Source: Strigamia acuminata
Lineage: Eukaryota; Arthropoda; Chilopoda; Geophilomorpha; Linotaeniidae
Assembly: GCA_949358305.1 (NCBI GenBank)
Contig: OX442322.1
Location: 6,448,001-6,512,000 of the forward strand
Direction of reading: 5' to 3'
DNA length: 64,000 nucleotides
Below are positions 62,538 through 64,000 of the stretch, one piece after another (within the stretch, counting starts at the first letter, position 1; each line of letters begins with the position of its first letter). Below the pieces are notes generated by a model. That model searched no databases. It was given only the letters and a program-made list of their open reading frames with translations, and was not told the origin of the DNA. The translations under genes and the position numbers were made by a program.

Positions 62538-63637
62538 AGGCTGCCAAATTTTAAATAAAATTTGAAGTTTTGTATGTCTGTGGTGAATTCGAGTAGTGTA
62601 ACGTTTATGGTGATTTTTGTGTGTAAAAAATAAATTTCGTTTGAAATTTATATGTGTTTAATATATTTTTATTTTAGAACATCTTGCCAAGTTAATAAGT
62701 GTAACTCACTTTATTCCGATTTACCGCTGTGGGAATTGTAAGTTTTAACAAAACTAATAATTTCTACCGCGTGGTCAGGCCTAAAGGCCTAACACGAAAA
62801 TTGGAAAATCTTGCCCAAACTTGTTGAAGTTGGTCCCGCCCGGGTAGCGTCATTTTGTCATCGACAATCTGACAAAACCACGCGGTTGGGCCTAATTTTG
62901 AAAAGTTCGACTTTGACGGAATTCTTAAAGAATTCTATCAATTTAACAATCGCTTTATATTTTTTGGAATGTTCTAAATAAGTAATTTTGCTTGAGACTT
63001 CAAGTTAAACCTAAATTTATTTGCCTAAATAAATAGAAGGAAAATTGACATTTTTCGAAGGAATTAAAATTTATATTCTTATTTCAAAATGGTTTACCTT
63101 ATTTTAAATATGTAGATTACATTAAAATGTTGGTTAAAAAATCGTGATTTCAAGGCGTTGGAATCGAATTTTACGAATGGAGTACCGTTCGAATTTTAGC
63201 GAAGAAAAATTCTCACTGTTGTGTTGCCTAGCAACCAAGTTGTGCTGAGAAGCCGTCGATTCAAACGATTCGACGCGTCTTATAAAAAATTGTGGGTTTT
63301 AATACTTTAAAATTCTCATAAAGGTGATTTTAATGAAAAAAATTTGACAATGTTTTAGAGTACTTTGAAAAGTATCCATATTGTTTTGCGACTACGTCAT
63401 AACCCTGAAATCTGACCAGATTAAGGTTCCACGAATTAAGTAATTTCCACCAATCTCGAATGAGATTGGACTCTCGCGAGACTAGCGTTGATGTTTGACC
63501 AATCATAGAGGTGTCTTGAAGTACCCATACTTCCTTTCGAATAGTGTGACCACTGCTTCGTTTGCGACCCTCCTGAACGTTTGCAACTTCATCGTTATCT
63601 CTCAGACTTAGGAAATTTTCTTAGTTTAAGTTTAGTT
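62538..63637 (+). other. QL leader with a long-range stem and an X-box-like site
   Basis: ACCGCGTGGT (62766-62775) pairs perfectly with ACCACGCGGT (62877-62886), with GTCAG/CTGAC inside. GTTGCCTAGCAAC at 63223-63235 fits the RFX X-box. No ORF supported. Confidence 0.55.
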
Positions 63638-64000
63638 ATGACTAGTAACCAGCATCACATGAACACCCGCGGTAAGGAAAGAACTTGTTTGACCGGTGGA
63701 ATGAATCTATCCGGGTTTGTACCTGTTCCTAATGGAATGGAAGAAGTGGGAGACCACGCGGTCCACAATGGCGTTTCAAATGAAACAGCCAGACCATCTG
63801 GTGAAAATAGGATTCCACGTGAACCTACTCCGCCTGGAGAAGAGGAATGTATTCCTGAAGGTTCTCATTTAGGCCGAGGCGGTCTACTATTTTGTCAGGA
63901 TCATGGTTTGAACCCAAACCAATTTAGATCTTTGACCGAAGTATTAGATTTTGTGCACGCGCGTCGTGCTACGTCGGAGCAACCTAATTCCCCAGCCAGC
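63638..64000 (+). CDS. QL gag-like ORF, N-terminal 121 codons (partial)
   Basis: An open frame from ATG 63638 to the end of the window, starting MTSNQHHMNTRGKERTCLTG. Rich in Gly, Glu and Pro (EPTPPGEEECIPEG), then LLFCQDHGLNPNQF. By position after the leader it should be gag. No conserved domain is reached. Confidence 0.65.
   Translation, partial: MTSNQHHMNTRGKERTCLTGGMNLSGFVPVPNGMEEVGDHAVHNGVSNETARPSGENRIPREPTPPGEEECIPEGSHLGRGGLLFCQDHGLNPNQFRSLTEVLDFVHARRATSEQPNSPAS

Larger units (their letters stand above)
60779..64000 (+). mobile_element. QL: long-LTR retrotransposon, 5' part
   Basis: 5' LTR, tRNA-Gln primer site, 1.1-kb leader and the start of a gag-like ORF; runs off the right edge. 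The 4-bp target duplication of its solo LTR suggests the Gypsy group, but no pol is visible here. Confidence 0.85.

Noticed and set aside
1-64000. CRISPR arrays, tRNA genes, rRNA genes, bacterial operons
   Set aside because: None seen. Short tRNA-like matches are retrotransposon primer sites.

Overview
This 64 kb window is a stack of nested transposable elements with no recognisable host gene. The DNA is from a eukaryote and probably an invertebrate animal. It holds several Ty1/Copia LTR elements, one very large Ty3/Gypsy element, a long-LTR family primed by tRNA-Gln, and a decayed Maverick/Polinton with viral capsid, ATPase, protease, integrase and phospholipase A2 genes. Primer sites match initiator tRNA-Met (as in Drosophila copia), tRNA-Ala and tRNA-Gln. 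Species cannot be named from the sequence. Element names used here (Cop-A to Cop-I, Gyp, QL, TRIM, Pol-1, Pol-2) are working labels.

Layout. 1-2996: Cop-A (minus), 5' half of a Copia element, running off the left edge. 2997-14504: Gyp (plus), gag, pol, a spliced unknown ORF3 and a 1 kb 3' LTR; its 5' LTR should lie left of the window because Cop-A sits just upstream of gag. 14505-18763 plus 25049 to about 26440: Cop-B (minus), a damaged Copia element split by Cop-C (plus, 18764-25048). Cop-C is intact, with matching LTRs, a GTATT target duplication and one 1474-residue Gag-Pol frame. 26895-28020: a minisatellite and a large AT-rich inverted repeat. About 28358-37835: Pol-1, carrying a solo QL LTR (29570-31323) and a TRIM-like element (32071-33508) that splits its integrase. 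37836-41747: two truncated minus Copia pieces, Cop-D and Cop-E. 41748-49279: Cop-F (plus) split by Cop-G (plus, 42336-48936), which itself carries a solo LTR in its leader. 49425-53730: Cop-H (minus, much deleted, with a solo LTR in gag). 53731-55749: Cop-I (minus). 55750-56200: a QL LTR fragment. 56201 to about 60740: a near-exact copy of 35580 to about 40120 (offset 20621). 60779-64000: a QL element with full 5' LTR, primer site, leader and the start of a gag-like ORF.

Most notable content. (1) Five distinct minus-strand Copia leaders carry the same roughly 190-nt folded RNA with a pseudoknot arrangement. Every helix is re-paired by compensating changes, and the element lies roughly 135-165 nt upstream of the gag start. 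(2) The QL LTR carries an array of hairpins sharing a UUGGUA-like loop, plus two copies of another covarying stem module. (3) Gyp has a textbook -1 frameshift signal with two tandem A-AAA-AAC heptamers and a strong hairpin, an array of three hairpins after pol, and a very long ORF3 with no membrane segment that appears to begin with a spliced acidic exon. (4) Pol-1 and its partial duplicate share the same disabling mutations, and a 5029-bp tandem arrangement should be checked against assembly error.

How the parts work together: in each autonomous LTR element the LTR supplies promoter and poly(A) signal, the leader supplies primer site and RNA structures, and Gag-Pol supplies capsid, protease, integrase, reverse transcriptase and RNase H. 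The Polinton genes form a virion-type morphogenesis module plus an integrase, but no PolB is present here and most copies are frameshifted or stopped. Only Cop-C looks potentially active.
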